DNA of 64,000 nt, taken from Fibrobacter sp. UWB5. Lineage in GTDB: Bacteria; Fibrobacterota; Fibrobacteria; Fibrobacterales; Fibrobacteraceae. Below are positions 35,450 through 44,859 of the stretch, piece by piece. The notes below the pieces were generated by a model, which saw nothing but the letters and a program-made list of their open reading frames with translations, made no database searches and had not been told where the DNA came from. Location: positions 744,001 to 808,000 of the forward strand of contig NZ_MWQH01000001.1 in assembly GCF_002210295.1 (NCBI RefSeq), in the 5' to 3' direction. The translations under genes were made by a program, and so were the position numbers. How positions within the stretch are numbered: position 1 is the stretch's first letter; every line of letters starts with the position of its first letter.

Positions 35450-36757
35450 ATGGCTGAAGTAGTAAAAGTTTGTACAGGAAATTTTGGCAAGGGTGCCCAG
35501 GACATTGAAGTCTACAAGAAACTGGGCGGCTACGCAAACATTTCGGATCGCTTGTTCAACATGAGCCAGTTCGAAGTGATTGACTACGTGCAGCGTTCCG
35601 GTCTTCGCGGCCGTGGCGGTGCAGGCTTCCCGACTGGCATGAAGTGGAGCTTTGTTCCGCGCAATTCCGGCAAGCCCGTGTATATCGTAGTGAACGCTGA
35701 CGAAGGCGAAGGCGGTACGTTCAAGGACCATTTCCTGATGATGGAAGATCCGCACCGCTTGATCGAAGGCTTGATTATTGCAGCCTGGGCTCTCGGTAGC
35801 CGCGCCGCATACATCTACTGCCGTGGCGAATTCCTGCCTTGCATCGAAAGCTTGAACAAGGCTTTGAACCAGGCATACGCCGCCGGTTACCTCGGCGAAA
35901 ACATTTGCGGTACCAAGTTCAGTTTCGATATCTTTGTTCACCGTGGCGCAGGCGCCTACATTTGCGGTGAAGAAACTGCTTTGATCAACTCCCTCGAAGG
36001 TCAGAAGGGTCAGCCCCGCCTGAAGCCGCCTTTCCCGGCGGTGAGCGGTGCATGGAAGTCTCCGACTTGCGTGAACAACGTCGAAACCATTATGGCCCTC
36101 CCGTGGATTTTCCAGCATGAACCCGAAGAATACGCCAAGATGGGTACTCCCCGTGCAGGCGGTACCAAGGTGTTCTGCATCTCGGGTGACGTGAAGAATC
36201 CGGGCGTGTACGAAGCTCCGCTCGGCACCCCGATGATGACGATGATTAACGAATACGCCGGTGGCGTCGTGGGCGGAAACCTGAAGGCAGTGTTGCCGGG
36301 TGGTTCTTCTTGCGCTCCGCTGAACGCTGGCGAATGTGCCGTGGCCACCATGGACTATGAATGCCTCGCCTCCATGAAGACGATGTTCGGTTCGGGCGCC
36401 ATGATCGTGATCAACGATACGCACAACATGGCTGAACTCCTGAACGTGCTCGGCAACTTCTACAGCCACGAATCTTGCGGCCAGTGCACTCCGTGCCGCG
36501 AAGGTACGGGCTTGTTGCACCGCATTCTGAACCAGATTGTGGAAGGCAAGGGCCACGACGGCGATGTGGAACTGATGCAGAGCCTGAGTGGTGGATTTGG
36601 CGGCGTGACGATTTGCCCGCTTTCCATTTCTCTCGGCGGCCCGGTGTCTAGCTACACCGCAAAGTTCAGAGCCGACTTCGACGAACTTATCGCAAAGAAC
36701 CCCGAACATGCCAAACCGCGTGTTCAGGAAAACTATCGTCCTGGAATTTTCTGGTAA
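35450..36757 (+). CDS. nuoF: NADH-quinone oxidoreductase subunit F
   Basis: The 435-residue subunit binds NADH, FMN and the N3 [4Fe-4S] cluster. GLRGRGGAGFPTGMKW is the FMN/NADH glycine-rich motif. The NADH site continues in NADEGEGGTFKDH. Cluster ligands are in SCGQCTPCREG plus the Cys of TICPLS. Length is normal. It starts 2 bp after nuoE and sits 4 bp before nuoG. Its presence with nuoE and nuoG shows that this is an NADH-oxidising complex I, unlike the ferredoxin-dependent 11-subunit type. Confidence 0.98.
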   Translation: MAEVVKVCTGNFGKGAQDIEVYKKLGGYANISDRLFNMSQFEVIDYVQRSGLRGRGGAGFPTGMKWSFVPRNSGKPVYIVVNADEGEGGTFKDHFLMMEDPHRLIEGLIIAAWALGSRAAYIYCRGEFLPCIESLNKALNQAYAAGYLGENICGTKFSFDIFVHRGAGAYICGEETALINSLEGQKGQPRLKPPFPAVSGAWKSPTCVNNVETIMALPWIFQHEPEEYAKMGTPRAGGTKVFCISGDVKNPGVYEAPLGTPMMTMINEYAGGVVGGNLKAVLPGGSSCAPLNAGECAVATMDYECLASMKTMFGSGAMIVINDTHNMAELLNVLGNFYSHESCGQCTPCREGTGLLHRILNQIVEGKGHDGDVELMQSLSGGFGGVTICPLSISLGGPVSSYTAKFRADFDELIAKNPEHAKPRVQENYRPGIFW

Positions 36758-36761
36758 TCAT

Positions 36762-38381
36762 ATGAGTAACTTCTACAACATGCCGAAACTCCCGACCGAG
36801 AATAGCCCGAAGGTGGAAATCTTCGTGGACGACAAGGCGGTGATGGTTCCTGGCGATACGAACCTCCTCGAAGCCCTCAAGGCTGTCGGGATTGAAACTC
36901 CCCACGTATGTTACCACCCGTATTTGCCGGTGTCTGGTAACTGCCGCCAGTGCCTGGTGGAACAAGAAGGCCCCCGCGGTCGCATGCTGGTGATTGCCTG
37001 CTATACGCCGGTGGCTCCGGGTATGAAGATCTACACGCCGGCATCCAGCGCCCGTGTGAAGAACGCCCGCAAGGCAACCCAGGAATTCATGCTGGTGAAC
37101 CACCCGCTCGATTGCCCGATTTGCGACAAGGCCGGTGAATGTACCCTGCAAGAAAACTACATGGAAGCGGGCCAGAACGAATCCCGCATGCGTCCTGAAT
37201 ACGGCAAGAACTATCACGGCAATCCGGAACATCAGTTTATTGATGCCAAGGGTCAGGTGCGTGGCGGTAAGCATGTGGACCTCGGTCCCCGTGTTTTGCT
37301 CGACGAAGAACGCTGCGTGCAGTGCGACCGTTGCGTGCGCTTTATGCGTAGCATCGCCGGTTCCGAACAGCTGCAGCTTGCTGGCCGTGCCGACCATACT
37401 TACATTACGACCTTCCCGGGCGAAAAGCTGGACCACGAATACGACTTGTGCGTCACGGACGTTTGCCCGGTGGGTGCCATGACCGCGAAGTACTTCCGTT
37501 TCCAGAAGCGCGTCTGGCTTTTGAGCCACACGCCGACGGTTTCGATGGACGACTCTCTCGGTGCAAACATCTGGCTTGATCACGCCGACGGTCACATTTA
37601 CCGCGTGATGCCGCGTTGCAACCCCGAAGTGAACCGCAGCTGGCTTTCGAACACCAGCCGCCTCGCTTTCCAGAACTTTGACAAGAACCGCTTGCCGGCT
37701 ATGGGCTTCCACGTGATTCAGGAAGCTCTCGCCGAAGTCAAGAAGGTCGGGGGCAAGGTCGCCCTCGTCGCCGGTGGCTCTTGCACGAACGAAGATCTCG
37801 CCGCGCTCCGCATGCTCAAGGATTGCCTGGGCGACTCCGCCGAACTTTTCGGCGGCACCTTCAAGAAGGTGGGTGCCCCCGACGGTATCGCCATGAGTGG
37901 CGACCCGCTCGCTAACCGCGCCGGATTCAAGCTGCTCGGCATTCCTGACAGCAACCTCGACGATCTCGTGAAGCGCGCTTCTGAATTCAAGGTGCTCTTG
38001 ACGGTGAATGCAGATCTCTTTGGCGAAGGTGGCTCTGCCGTTTCTTCTCTCGAAAAGATTCCGACCCGCATCGCTTTCACTCCGTTCAACGACGCTACCG
38101 CCAACAAGGCTACGCTCGCTTATGGTATTCGCCATTGGAGCGAAGTCCAGGGCACTATGGTGAACAGCCTGAACATTCTTCAGAAGCTTTCTGCCTGCCC
38201 GGTTTGCCCCGATGAAAAACTTCGTCCGGCTTACGATGTTCTCTCCGAACTCGCCGGCAACAAGTTCGAAAGCGCATTCGACGCCTTCAAGAAGGCGGGC
38301 GAGTACGCAAGCGTGCTTGCAGGACTTTCTTACGATACCATCAAGAATACAGGTAAGTTGCTCGAAGGAGGTAACGCCTAA
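36762..38381 (+). CDS. nuoG: NADH-quinone oxidoreductase subunit G, short form
   Basis: The 539-residue protein has the expected N-terminal iron-sulfur part: a [2Fe-2S] ferredoxin domain (CYHPYLPVSGNCRQCLVE), the His-Cys [4Fe-4S] segment (HPLDCPICDKAGECTLQ) and a [4Fe-4S] motif pair (CVQCDRCVRF ... DLCVTDVCPVGAM). The molybdopterin-oxidoreductase-like half is strongly reduced: E. coli NuoG has ~900 residues. No clear ligands for the extra N7 cluster are seen. The start is the ATG 4 bp after nuoF; an ATG six codons later is an alternative. It overlaps nuoH by 1 bp. Confidence 0.95.
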   Translation: MSNFYNMPKLPTENSPKVEIFVDDKAVMVPGDTNLLEALKAVGIETPHVCYHPYLPVSGNCRQCLVEQEGPRGRMLVIACYTPVAPGMKIYTPASSARVKNARKATQEFMLVNHPLDCPICDKAGECTLQENYMEAGQNESRMRPEYGKNYHGNPEHQFIDAKGQVRGGKHVDLGPRVLLDEERCVQCDRCVRFMRSIAGSEQLQLAGRADHTYITTFPGEKLDHEYDLCVTDVCPVGAMTAKYFRFQKRVWLLSHTPTVSMDDSLGANIWLDHADGHIYRVMPRCNPEVNRSWLSNTSRLAFQNFDKNRLPAMGFHVIQEALAEVKKVGGKVALVAGGSCTNEDLAALRMLKDCLGDSAELFGGTFKKVGAPDGIAMSGDPLANRAGFKLLGIPDSNLDDLVKRASEFKVLLTVNADLFGEGGSAVSSLEKIPTRIAFTPFNDATANKATLAYGIRHWSEVQGTMVNSLNILQKLSACPVCPDEKLRPAYDVLSELAGNKFESAFDAFKKAGEYASVLAGLSYDTIKNTGKLLEGGNA

Positions 38382-39736
38382 TGGATATCATCGAATCCAA
38401 AACCTGGGTGGAATGGGTCATTACCATTGCGAAGTTCGCCTTCTGCTTTGTTCCTGTCCTTTACATCCTGTTGTTGATTCCTATGGAACGCCGTGGCGCC
38501 GGCTTTATGCAGGATCGTCAGGGACCGAACCGTTCCTATATCAAGATCCCCTTCTTCGGTAAAATCCGCGCGTTCGGCTATGTGCAGAACATGTGCGACG
38601 GTACCAAGCTTTTCTTCAAGGAAATGTTTGCTCCGACCGGTTCCAAGAAGTTCCTCTACTACGTGGCTCCGGCAATCCCGTTTGCCATCGTGTTCTTAAG
38701 CCCGTGTGTGATTCCGTGGTTTGGCCCGATGGTCTTTGAATGGGGTGGCAAGGTGGTCCGCATTGCAGGTCCGATTCTCGATTCCGAAGTGGGCATCCTG
38801 TTGCTCTTCGGTTTCAGCTCGCTTTCTGCTTACGGTGCCGTTCTCGCAGGCCTTAGCTCCCGTTCCAAGTACAGCTACCTCGGCTCTCTGCGTACGACTG
38901 CAATGACGATCAGCTACGAAGTCTGCCAGGGCCTTTCCATGATGGGTCTCCTGGTGCTCGCAGGTTCCTTCAGCCTTACCGATATCGTGACTTGGCAAGA
39001 AAACCATGTGTGGGGCATTGTCGCTCAGCCGGTGGCTTTCTTCTGCTTCTTGATTGCGACGATTGCCGAAACGGGCCGCGCTCCGTTCGACGTTGCCGAA
39101 GGTGAACCGGAACTCGTTGCCGGTTACCACACCGAATATGGCGCCATGCAGTTCGGCCTGTTCTACATGGGCGAATACTCCCACATCTGCATTAGCAGCC
39201 TTTTGGTGGCAACCCTCTTCTTGGGTGGCTACTCGGTTCCGTTTGTATCGACTGCAACCATTCAAACCCACATGGGTGGCTCCTTGGCCATTCTCTGCTG
39301 GGTGCTTGCATTCCTCGGTCTTGCATTCCTCCACATGATTTACCGTTACTCCCGTAAGCTTGCCGTTTCCAAGCAGAGCAACAAGATGGAAATCCTGCAG
39401 GAATACAAGCTCTACAAGATGATTGCATGGGTTGTTACCGCAGCCTTCATTGCCGCCGGCGTTTGCTCCTGGCTCTACTACAACCCGGAATACTCCATGG
39501 TTAACGGCGTTGTCGTGAATAGCCTGGGTGCCGCTCTCGGTACTGCCGCCATTCACCTGCTGGTGCTCCTCGCCAAGAGCGTGTTCTTCTGCTGGGTGTG
39601 GATTTGGGTCCGCTGGACGCTGCCGCGCTTCCGCTATGACCACGTGATGCATCTCGGCTGGAAGATCATTTTGAATATCGCTATTTTGAACCTCGTCGTG
39701 ACCGCCGTGGTCGCGAAACTGATGGGAGGTAACTAA
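38381..39736 (+). CDS. nuoH: NADH-quinone oxidoreductase subunit H with two-helix insertion
   Basis: The subunit links the hydrophilic arm to the membrane arm and forms the quinone tunnel entrance. Family motifs are ERRGAGFMQDRQGPNR, AETGRAPFDVAEGEPELVAGYHTEY and the C-terminal WVRWTLPRFRYDHVM. It has 451 residues against the usual 320-350. The excess is mostly between the sixth helix (LLVATLFLGGY) and the penultimate helix: two extra hydrophobic segments (LAILCWVLAFLGLAFLHMIY and MIAWVVTAAFIAAGVCSWLYY) joined by a Lys-rich loop. With no nuoA gene in the operon, this enlargement is of interest. Confidence 0.96.
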   Translation: MDIIESKTWVEWVITIAKFAFCFVPVLYILLLIPMERRGAGFMQDRQGPNRSYIKIPFFGKIRAFGYVQNMCDGTKLFFKEMFAPTGSKKFLYYVAPAIPFAIVFLSPCVIPWFGPMVFEWGGKVVRIAGPILDSEVGILLLFGFSSLSAYGAVLAGLSSRSKYSYLGSLRTTAMTISYEVCQGLSMMGLLVLAGSFSLTDIVTWQENHVWGIVAQPVAFFCFLIATIAETGRAPFDVAEGEPELVAGYHTEYGAMQFGLFYMGEYSHICISSLLVATLFLGGYSVPFVSTATIQTHMGGSLAILCWVLAFLGLAFLHMIYRYSRKLAVSKQSNKMEILQEYKLYKMIAWVVTAAFIAAGVCSWLYYNPEYSMVNGVVVNSLGAALGTAAIHLLVLLAKSVFFCWVWIWVRWTLPRFRYDHVMHLGWKIILNIAILNLVVTAVVAKLMGGN

Positions 39737-40308
39737 TGGCCCGCGTTATTAAGCAAAGACCCATGAACTGGGTAGAACGCCTCTACATTTTCGAGGCCAT
39801 TCGCGGCTTGTGGACAACGCTCAAGCATGCGGCCCGCGGCCTGTTCCGCTACGAAGAACTTCCGACGATTTCCTATCCGGAAGGCCAGCCTGAGGTTCGC
39901 AGAAGCTACCGCGCCAAGCATCGTCTGATGCTCCGTGCTGATGGCACGCCCCGTTGCGTTGCCTGTGGCATGTGCGCTGCGGCCTGCCCTGCCCATTGTA
40001 TTTATATCGAAGCGACCGCCAGTGACGATCCGCGCATCGAAAAGAAGGTCAAGCGCTTCGATATTGACCATTTGACTTGCGTGTTCTGCGGCCTTTGCGT
40101 TGAAGCCTGTCCGGTCGATGCGCTCCGTATGGATACCAAGGAAATCATCTTTGAACACCGCACCCGTGACGAATTCGTGGCAACCCTCGAAACTCTCACG
40201 AGTTGGAATCCGAAGGATTACCCCGATGACGCTCAGAGCCAAGTGGCTCCGGGTGGTACCAAGAATGCCGAGGCCCGCAAGGTCTGGGGAATGGAGGTTA
40301 AAAACTGA
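39736..40308 (+). CDS. nuoI: NADH-quinone oxidoreductase subunit I
   Basis: The 190-residue subunit carries the N6a and N6b [4Fe-4S] clusters that pass electrons to NuoB. Both eight-Cys motifs are intact: CVACGMCAAACPAHC and CVFCGLCVEACPVDAL. The short C-terminal tail after the second motif is normal. Start and stop each overlap neighbours by one base (TAATG arrangement), which is typical of this operon. Confidence 0.97.
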   Translation: MARVIKQRPMNWVERLYIFEAIRGLWTTLKHAARGLFRYEELPTISYPEGQPEVRRSYRAKHRLMLRADGTPRCVACGMCAAACPAHCIYIEATASDDPRIEKKVKRFDIDHLTCVFCGLCVEACPVDALRMDTKEIIFEHRTRDEFVATLETLTSWNPKDYPDDAQSQVAPGGTKNAEARKVWGMEVKN

Positions 40309-40853
40309 TGCTAGCCTTGATTTATTTTATCATTCTTGCCGTGGTTGCCGTGGGAGCCGCCCTCTGCGTGTTCCTTTCGAAGCATCCGCTTTACGGTGGT
40401 CTTTCTCTCGTTTTGACCATGCTTTCGCTCGCGGGCATTTACGGCCTGCTGGGTAGCCCTTTCATTGGGGTGGTGCAGATCATGGTCTATGCGGGTGCCA
40501 TTATGATGCTCCTCGTGTTCGTGATTTCGGTCTTGAATGCGGCGAAGGACAACAAGACTCCCATGTTTGACGGTGTTTCGATATTTGTGATTCTCGGCGT
40601 GCTCGCGCTTGCCGGTCTCGTCGGCTTTGCCCTGGTGCTTTCGCCCATGGGTTTCGATGTCACCACACTCCGCGGCTCTGTCGAAATGACTTCTTCGAAC
40701 CTGTTCAATACGGCCCAGGATGGTCCCGGTTACTTCGTGCTTTTCGAAGTGCTCGGCCTGTTGCTGCTTTCTTCGATGGGCGCTGCCGTGCTTATGGCTA
40801 AGAAGCGCCTGGGTACTGACGAAGCTGTCGCCGAAGAAAAGGAGGAAAAGTAA
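40308..40853 (+). CDS. nuoJ: NADH-quinone oxidoreductase subunit J
   Basis: The 181-residue membrane subunit has five predicted helices. The third contains the family segment VQIMVYAGAIMMLLVFVISVL, known for its pi-bulge region that takes part in coupling. The short charged C-terminus (EAVAEEKEEK) is acidic. It overlaps both neighbours by one base. Confidence 0.95.
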   Translation: MLALIYFIILAVVAVGAALCVFLSKHPLYGGLSLVLTMLSLAGIYGLLGSPFIGVVQIMVYAGAIMMLLVFVISVLNAAKDNKTPMFDGVSIFVILGVLALAGLVGFALVLSPMGFDVTTLRGSVEMTSSNLFNTAQDGPGYFVLFEVLGLLLLSSMGAAVLMAKKRLGTDEAVAEEKEEK

Positions 40854-41167
40854 TGGAACTCCAACCGATTTATATTCAGATTCTCGCCTTGGTGCTCTTT
40901 ACCATTGGCCTCATTACGGCTCTTGCTCGCCGTAACGTGTTCTTCGTGCTCATGGGTGTCGAACTCGCCCTGAACGCCGTGAACCTTTCTTTCGTGGGCT
41001 TTGCAAAGACGCTGCCTGCCGATTTGAGCGTGGCCGGCCAGATTGTGCCGCTGTTCTCGATCGCCGTTGCCGCTGCCGAAGCTTGCGTGGGCCTTGCACT
41101 CGTGATCCTCATTTTCCGCAACCGCGAAAGTGTCGATTCCGACAACTATTCTAACATGAAGGGGTAA
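40853..41167 (+). CDS. nuoK: NADH-quinone oxidoreductase subunit K
   Basis: The 104-residue, three-helix membrane subunit has the usual size. NVFFVLMGVELALNAVNLSFVGF carries the conserved membrane Glu (GVEL), and a second conserved Glu lies in AAAEACVGLAL. These residues are part of the central proton path. It is followed 3 bp later by nuoL. Confidence 0.96.
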   Translation: MELQPIYIQILALVLFTIGLITALARRNVFFVLMGVELALNAVNLSFVGFAKTLPADLSVAGQIVPLFSIAVAAAEACVGLALVILIFRNRESVDSDNYSNMKG

Positions 41168-41170
41168 GCA

Positions 41171-43126
41171 ATGACAAATTTACCGCTTTGGTTTATACCT
41201 CTTTTCCCGCTCCTGGGAACAATCCTGCTTGCAACGATTGCCCTTGTTTCTTCGGGTAGCAAGAAGGGTCCTTCCGAAGGTTTCGTGGGCGCCCTCGCGG
41301 TGCTTTTCCCGGTGCTTTCGTTCTTGAGTGTTGTGCTGCTCGCTTTCGGTATGCCTGAAGAAGGTGTCCGTCAGACGCTCTGCAACTGGATTGATATCCC
41401 GATGCTCAAGGTCGATATCGGATTCCTATTCGACGGTCTTTCCCGCGTGATGCTCCTGTTTGTCACGGGCATCGGTTCGCTCATCGCTCTCTACTCGATC
41501 GGTTACATGCATGGCGACCGCGGCTTTACCCGCTTCTTTGCCTACATCAACCTGTTCCTGTTCAGCATGGTCGTGCTCGTGCTTTCCGACAGCTTGCTCC
41601 TGACCTTCCTCGGTTGGGAAGGCGTGGGTCTCTGCTCTTACTTGCTTATCGGTTTCTGGAACCACGACTTGAACAATTGCAAGGCTGCAAACAAGGCCTT
41701 CATTGTGAACCGCGTGGGCGATATCGGGTTCCTGCTCGGCATGCTTTGCTTGGCAACCTTGGGCGGCTCCGCTATCCTCAATTACGATGCGTTGAACAAG
41801 TTCATCGAAATGCTGATTGCCGGTGGCCATGTGGATCTTGCCGCTCCGATCTTGATGATTGCGGGCCTCTTGTTCTTCGTGGGTTGCACGGGTAAGTCTG
41901 CTCAGATTCCGCTTCTCACCTGGTTACCCGATGCCATGGCCGGTCCGACTCCCGTGTCGGCCCTTATCCATGCTGCTACCATGGTGACCTCGGGCGTTTA
42001 CCTGCTTGCACGCCTCAGTCGCATGTTCTCGGTGATTCCCGAAGCTCTCGTGATTATCTTGATTGTGGGTATGCTGACAGCCTTCTGGGCTGCTGTTGCA
42101 GGTCTCTTCCAGAACGACATCAAGAAGGTGCTTGCCTACTCGACGATTTCTCAGCTCGGTTACATGTTCATGGCCGCAGGCGCTTTCGCTTTCGACGCTT
42201 CTATCTTCCACGTGTTCACCCACGCCTTCTTCAAGGCCGCCCTCTTCCTGGGGGCCGGTGCCGTGATTCACTCCCTTGCGGGTGAACAGGATATGCGTCG
42301 CATGGGTGGCCTTATCAAGAAGACTCCGATTACCGCTTGCGTGATGATCTTCTCGTTCCTCGCCATTATCGGTTTCCCGGGCTTTGCAGGTTTCTGGTCC
42401 AAGGACCTGATTCTTGAACGCATTTACACGAACGCCCCGTATGGTGAATTCTTCTACGGTGCGGGTCTTCTCACGGCTGTGATTACGGCGGTCTATATGG
42501 GTCGCTTGATTATCATGACGTTCTTTGGCGAATACCGCGGTTCCAAGGAAAGCGAAGAACACATTCACGAGGCTCCGGCCAGCATGTTGATCCCGATGGT
42601 GGTGCTTGCTTTCGGTGCCGTGTTCGCTGGTTACCTGTGGGCCGACTCCATGGGAATCAAGTTCTTCGAACATACGCTTGCGCCGGTGGTGGGCGATGCC
42701 CAGAATTACCTGCTCGGCAAGCTTGATGTTGTCCACGTGAACCCGATGACCTTTGCCTGCTTCGGTACGGCTGCCGCAGTGCTCGGTATGATTATCGCTT
42801 ACGTCGTTTACGGTCTTAAGCGCCAGCCGCGCTTGCATGCCAAGTGGGGTAGCGCTCCCGAAGGCTTCAAGGCCGATTGGACGTTCTTCTTTGACTATAT
42901 CCACGAAATTTTCATTGTCATGACGAAGGTTGCCGCTTTTGTCGTTGACATGATTGTCGATAAGATCCTGCAGGGAATCCAATGGACCGTCGGTTCCATT
43001 GTCGAAATCGTGGGCGATGGAGTGAGCTCCTTCCAGGTGCGCAAGGTGCGTGTGCAGCTTACGCTTAGCTTGGTGGGTGTCGTTGCACTGGTCGCTGTTG
43101 TTCTTTTGACCGGAGGTTTGTTCTAA
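41171..43126 (+). CDS. nuoL: NADH-quinone oxidoreductase subunit L (antiporter-like)
   Basis: The 651-residue protein is the distal proton-pumping subunit, with ~14 core helices and a long lateral C-terminal helix. Key motifs are FLGWEGVGLCSYLLIGFW, the KSAQIPLLTWLPDAMAGPTP segment, VSALIHAATMVTSGVYL and the HAFFKAALFLGAG motif. The C-terminal part (from ~residue 560) is the expected amphipathic arm and final anchor helix. Length is normal. Confidence 0.97.
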   Translation: MTNLPLWFIPLFPLLGTILLATIALVSSGSKKGPSEGFVGALAVLFPVLSFLSVVLLAFGMPEEGVRQTLCNWIDIPMLKVDIGFLFDGLSRVMLLFVTGIGSLIALYSIGYMHGDRGFTRFFAYINLFLFSMVVLVLSDSLLLTFLGWEGVGLCSYLLIGFWNHDLNNCKAANKAFIVNRVGDIGFLLGMLCLATLGGSAILNYDALNKFIEMLIAGGHVDLAAPILMIAGLLFFVGCTGKSAQIPLLTWLPDAMAGPTPVSALIHAATMVTSGVYLLARLSRMFSVIPEALVIILIVGMLTAFWAAVAGLFQNDIKKVLAYSTISQLGYMFMAAGAFAFDASIFHVFTHAFFKAALFLGAGAVIHSLAGEQDMRRMGGLIKKTPITACVMIFSFLAIIGFPGFAGFWSKDLILERIYTNAPYGEFFYGAGLLTAVITAVYMGRLIIMTFFGEYRGSKESEEHIHEAPASMLIPMVVLAFGAVFAGYLWADSMGIKFFEHTLAPVVGDAQNYLLGKLDVVHVNPMTFACFGTAAAVLGMIIAYVVYGLKRQPRLHAKWGSAPEGFKADWTFFFDYIHEIFIVMTKVAAFVVDMIVDKILQGIQWTVGSIVEIVGDGVSSFQVRKVRVQLTLSLVGVVALVAVVLLTGGLF

Positions 43127-44859
43127 TGCTTTTACATCTCCTCGTCTTAGCTCCTTTTGCCGCTGCCATTCTGATGATGGCAACCTCTAAGGAAGATCCC
43201 AAGTCTTCTTCTAGACTGGCCTTCTTGTTCGGCTTTACCTTCGTCGCTTTGTCGATTTCCTTGATTGCCGCGGGCAACCAGGCGACCGAAGCCATCGAAT
43301 GGTTCCGTATTCCGGGTGCGAAGGGCCCCGTTTACTACTACCTGTATAGCCATGGTCTTGGCGCCTGGATGGTGTTCCTTTCTACGGGGCTTTCCCTAGT
43401 CGCCTTGATTACGGGCCGCAACACCTTCGAAAACAACTACCGCAACTTTGCAATAGCCATCTTTGCGTTGATGGGTGCCATGAACGGAACCTTCCTCGCT
43501 GCCGATGCGGTGCTGTTCTTCTTCTTCTTTGAAGCGATGGTGTTCCCCGCAGCAGTGCTTATCGCCGGTTTCGGTGGCGCTGAACGCAAGAAGGCCGCCA
43601 TGACGTTTGCGATTTACACCTTGGTGGGTTCTGCCCCGATGATGGTTGCCCTTTGGTACCTGCTCACGGTTGCTGACAATTCCCTGGTGCTTTCGTTGGC
43701 GGTGGCAATCCAGAATCTGGAACCCTCGATGCAGGTGACGCTCCTGGTTTGCTTCTTGCTCGCCTTCTTGGTGAAGACTCCGTTGTTCCCGTTCCACGGC
43801 TGGCAGGCGATTACTTACGCCGAAGCTCCGGCTCCGCTTTCGGCTATCCTTACGGGTGCCATGAGTAAGGCTGGCGTGTTCGGATTCATCGCCTGGATTC
43901 TTCCGATTTTCCCGCTTTCGATGGAAATTGTCGATAGCATGTTGTGGCTCGGCCTGTTCACGGCGATTTACGGATCGCTCATGGCTCTCCGCGCTACCGA
44001 CGGCAAGAAACTTTTGGCTTACAGCTCCATGGGTCACTTGGGCCTTGCGGTGGCGGGCGTGTTCAGCTTGTCTGAATCGATGCTCCCGGCCGTGCTCGTG
44101 CTCCTGGTCGCTCACGGTCTTAGCGCTGGTGCCCAGTTCTACCTGATGGGTATTGCAGAACGCTTTGCCGGCACTCGCAATATTGAGCAACTCGGCGGTC
44201 TTTCTGCCCGCAATCCGGTGTTCAGCTCCCTGTTCGGTTTTGTGGCTGTGCTTTCGCTTGCAGTGCCTGGTACTGCCGGATTTGTGGGTGAATTCACGGT
44301 GCTCATGTCCTTGTGGGATATGGGCCCGCTTCCGGCCCTTGCCGCAGGTCTTTGCCTGATTCTCTCGGCTGCCTACGTGCTTCGCTTTGTGCAGAAGGTT
44401 ATCTTCGGTAAGCCGGCTCGCGACTACGAAGACGGCAAGCGCATGACCGCTCTCGAAGGCTCTTCGATCGGTATCATGGGCGCTCTCCTGTTGGTGTTCG
44501 GTATGCATCCGGCATTCATCACCAACGCTCTGCAGCTTTTCGATGAAACTGCCGTGCAAGAAATGAACAAGGTGACGCACCAGTCCGATGTTGCCACCGA
44601 TGCAACCGTCGAAGCTTCTGCCGATTCTCTTGGGGATGCCGTGGTTGACGAAAATATCGCTGCCGTGGCTCAGCCCATGACCGAAGACGATTTGCGTCAG
44701 CTGGATTCCAACTTGAAGGCAAACGGCTTTACCGACGAAGAACGCGCTTCGCTGATCGCTCAGCTCAAGTCCATGAGCGAATCCGATGTCGCCGATGCGG
44801 AAAACGCAACTGAATCTAACGAGGCCACAGTAAACGAGGAGGCTTCTAAACATGAGTAA
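43126..44859 (+). CDS. nuoM: NADH-quinone oxidoreductase subunit M with acidic C-terminal extension
   Basis: The antiporter-like core (about residues 1-470) has FFFFEAMVFPAAVLI with the conserved Glu, the KTPLFPFHGWQAITYAEAP motif and YSSMGHLGLA. NuoM normally ends soon after the last helix. Here ~105 more residues follow, rich in Asp, Glu, Ala and Ser (for example TEDDLRQLDSNLKANGF), with no hydrophobic stretch. The extension overlaps the nuoN start by 8 bp. It may be a soluble tail on one face of the membrane arm; its function is unknown. Confidence 0.96.
   Translation: MLLHLLVLAPFAAAILMMATSKEDPKSSSRLAFLFGFTFVALSISLIAAGNQATEAIEWFRIPGAKGPVYYYLYSHGLGAWMVFLSTGLSLVALITGRNTFENNYRNFAIAIFALMGAMNGTFLAADAVLFFFFFEAMVFPAAVLIAGFGGAERKKAAMTFAIYTLVGSAPMMVALWYLLTVADNSLVLSLAVAIQNLEPSMQVTLLVCFLLAFLVKTPLFPFHGWQAITYAEAPAPLSAILTGAMSKAGVFGFIAWILPIFPLSMEIVDSMLWLGLFTAIYGSLMALRATDGKKLLAYSSMGHLGLAVAGVFSLSESMLPAVLVLLVAHGLSAGAQFYLMGIAERFAGTRNIEQLGGLSARNPVFSSLFGFVAVLSLAVPGTAGFVGEFTVLMSLWDMGPLPALAAGLCLILSAAYVLRFVQKVIFGKPARDYEDGKRMTALEGSSIGIMGALLLVFGMHPAFITNALQLFDETAVQEMNKVTHQSDVATDATVEASADSLGDAVVDENIAAVAQPMTEDDLRQLDSNLKANGFTDEERASLIAQLKSMSESDVADAENATESNEATVNEEASKHE

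Noticed and set aside
36508-38381. Frameshift or truncation in nuoG to explain its short length
   Set aside because: The frame is open through to a stop that overlaps nuoH by one base, the usual junction in this operon, so the short form looks natural.
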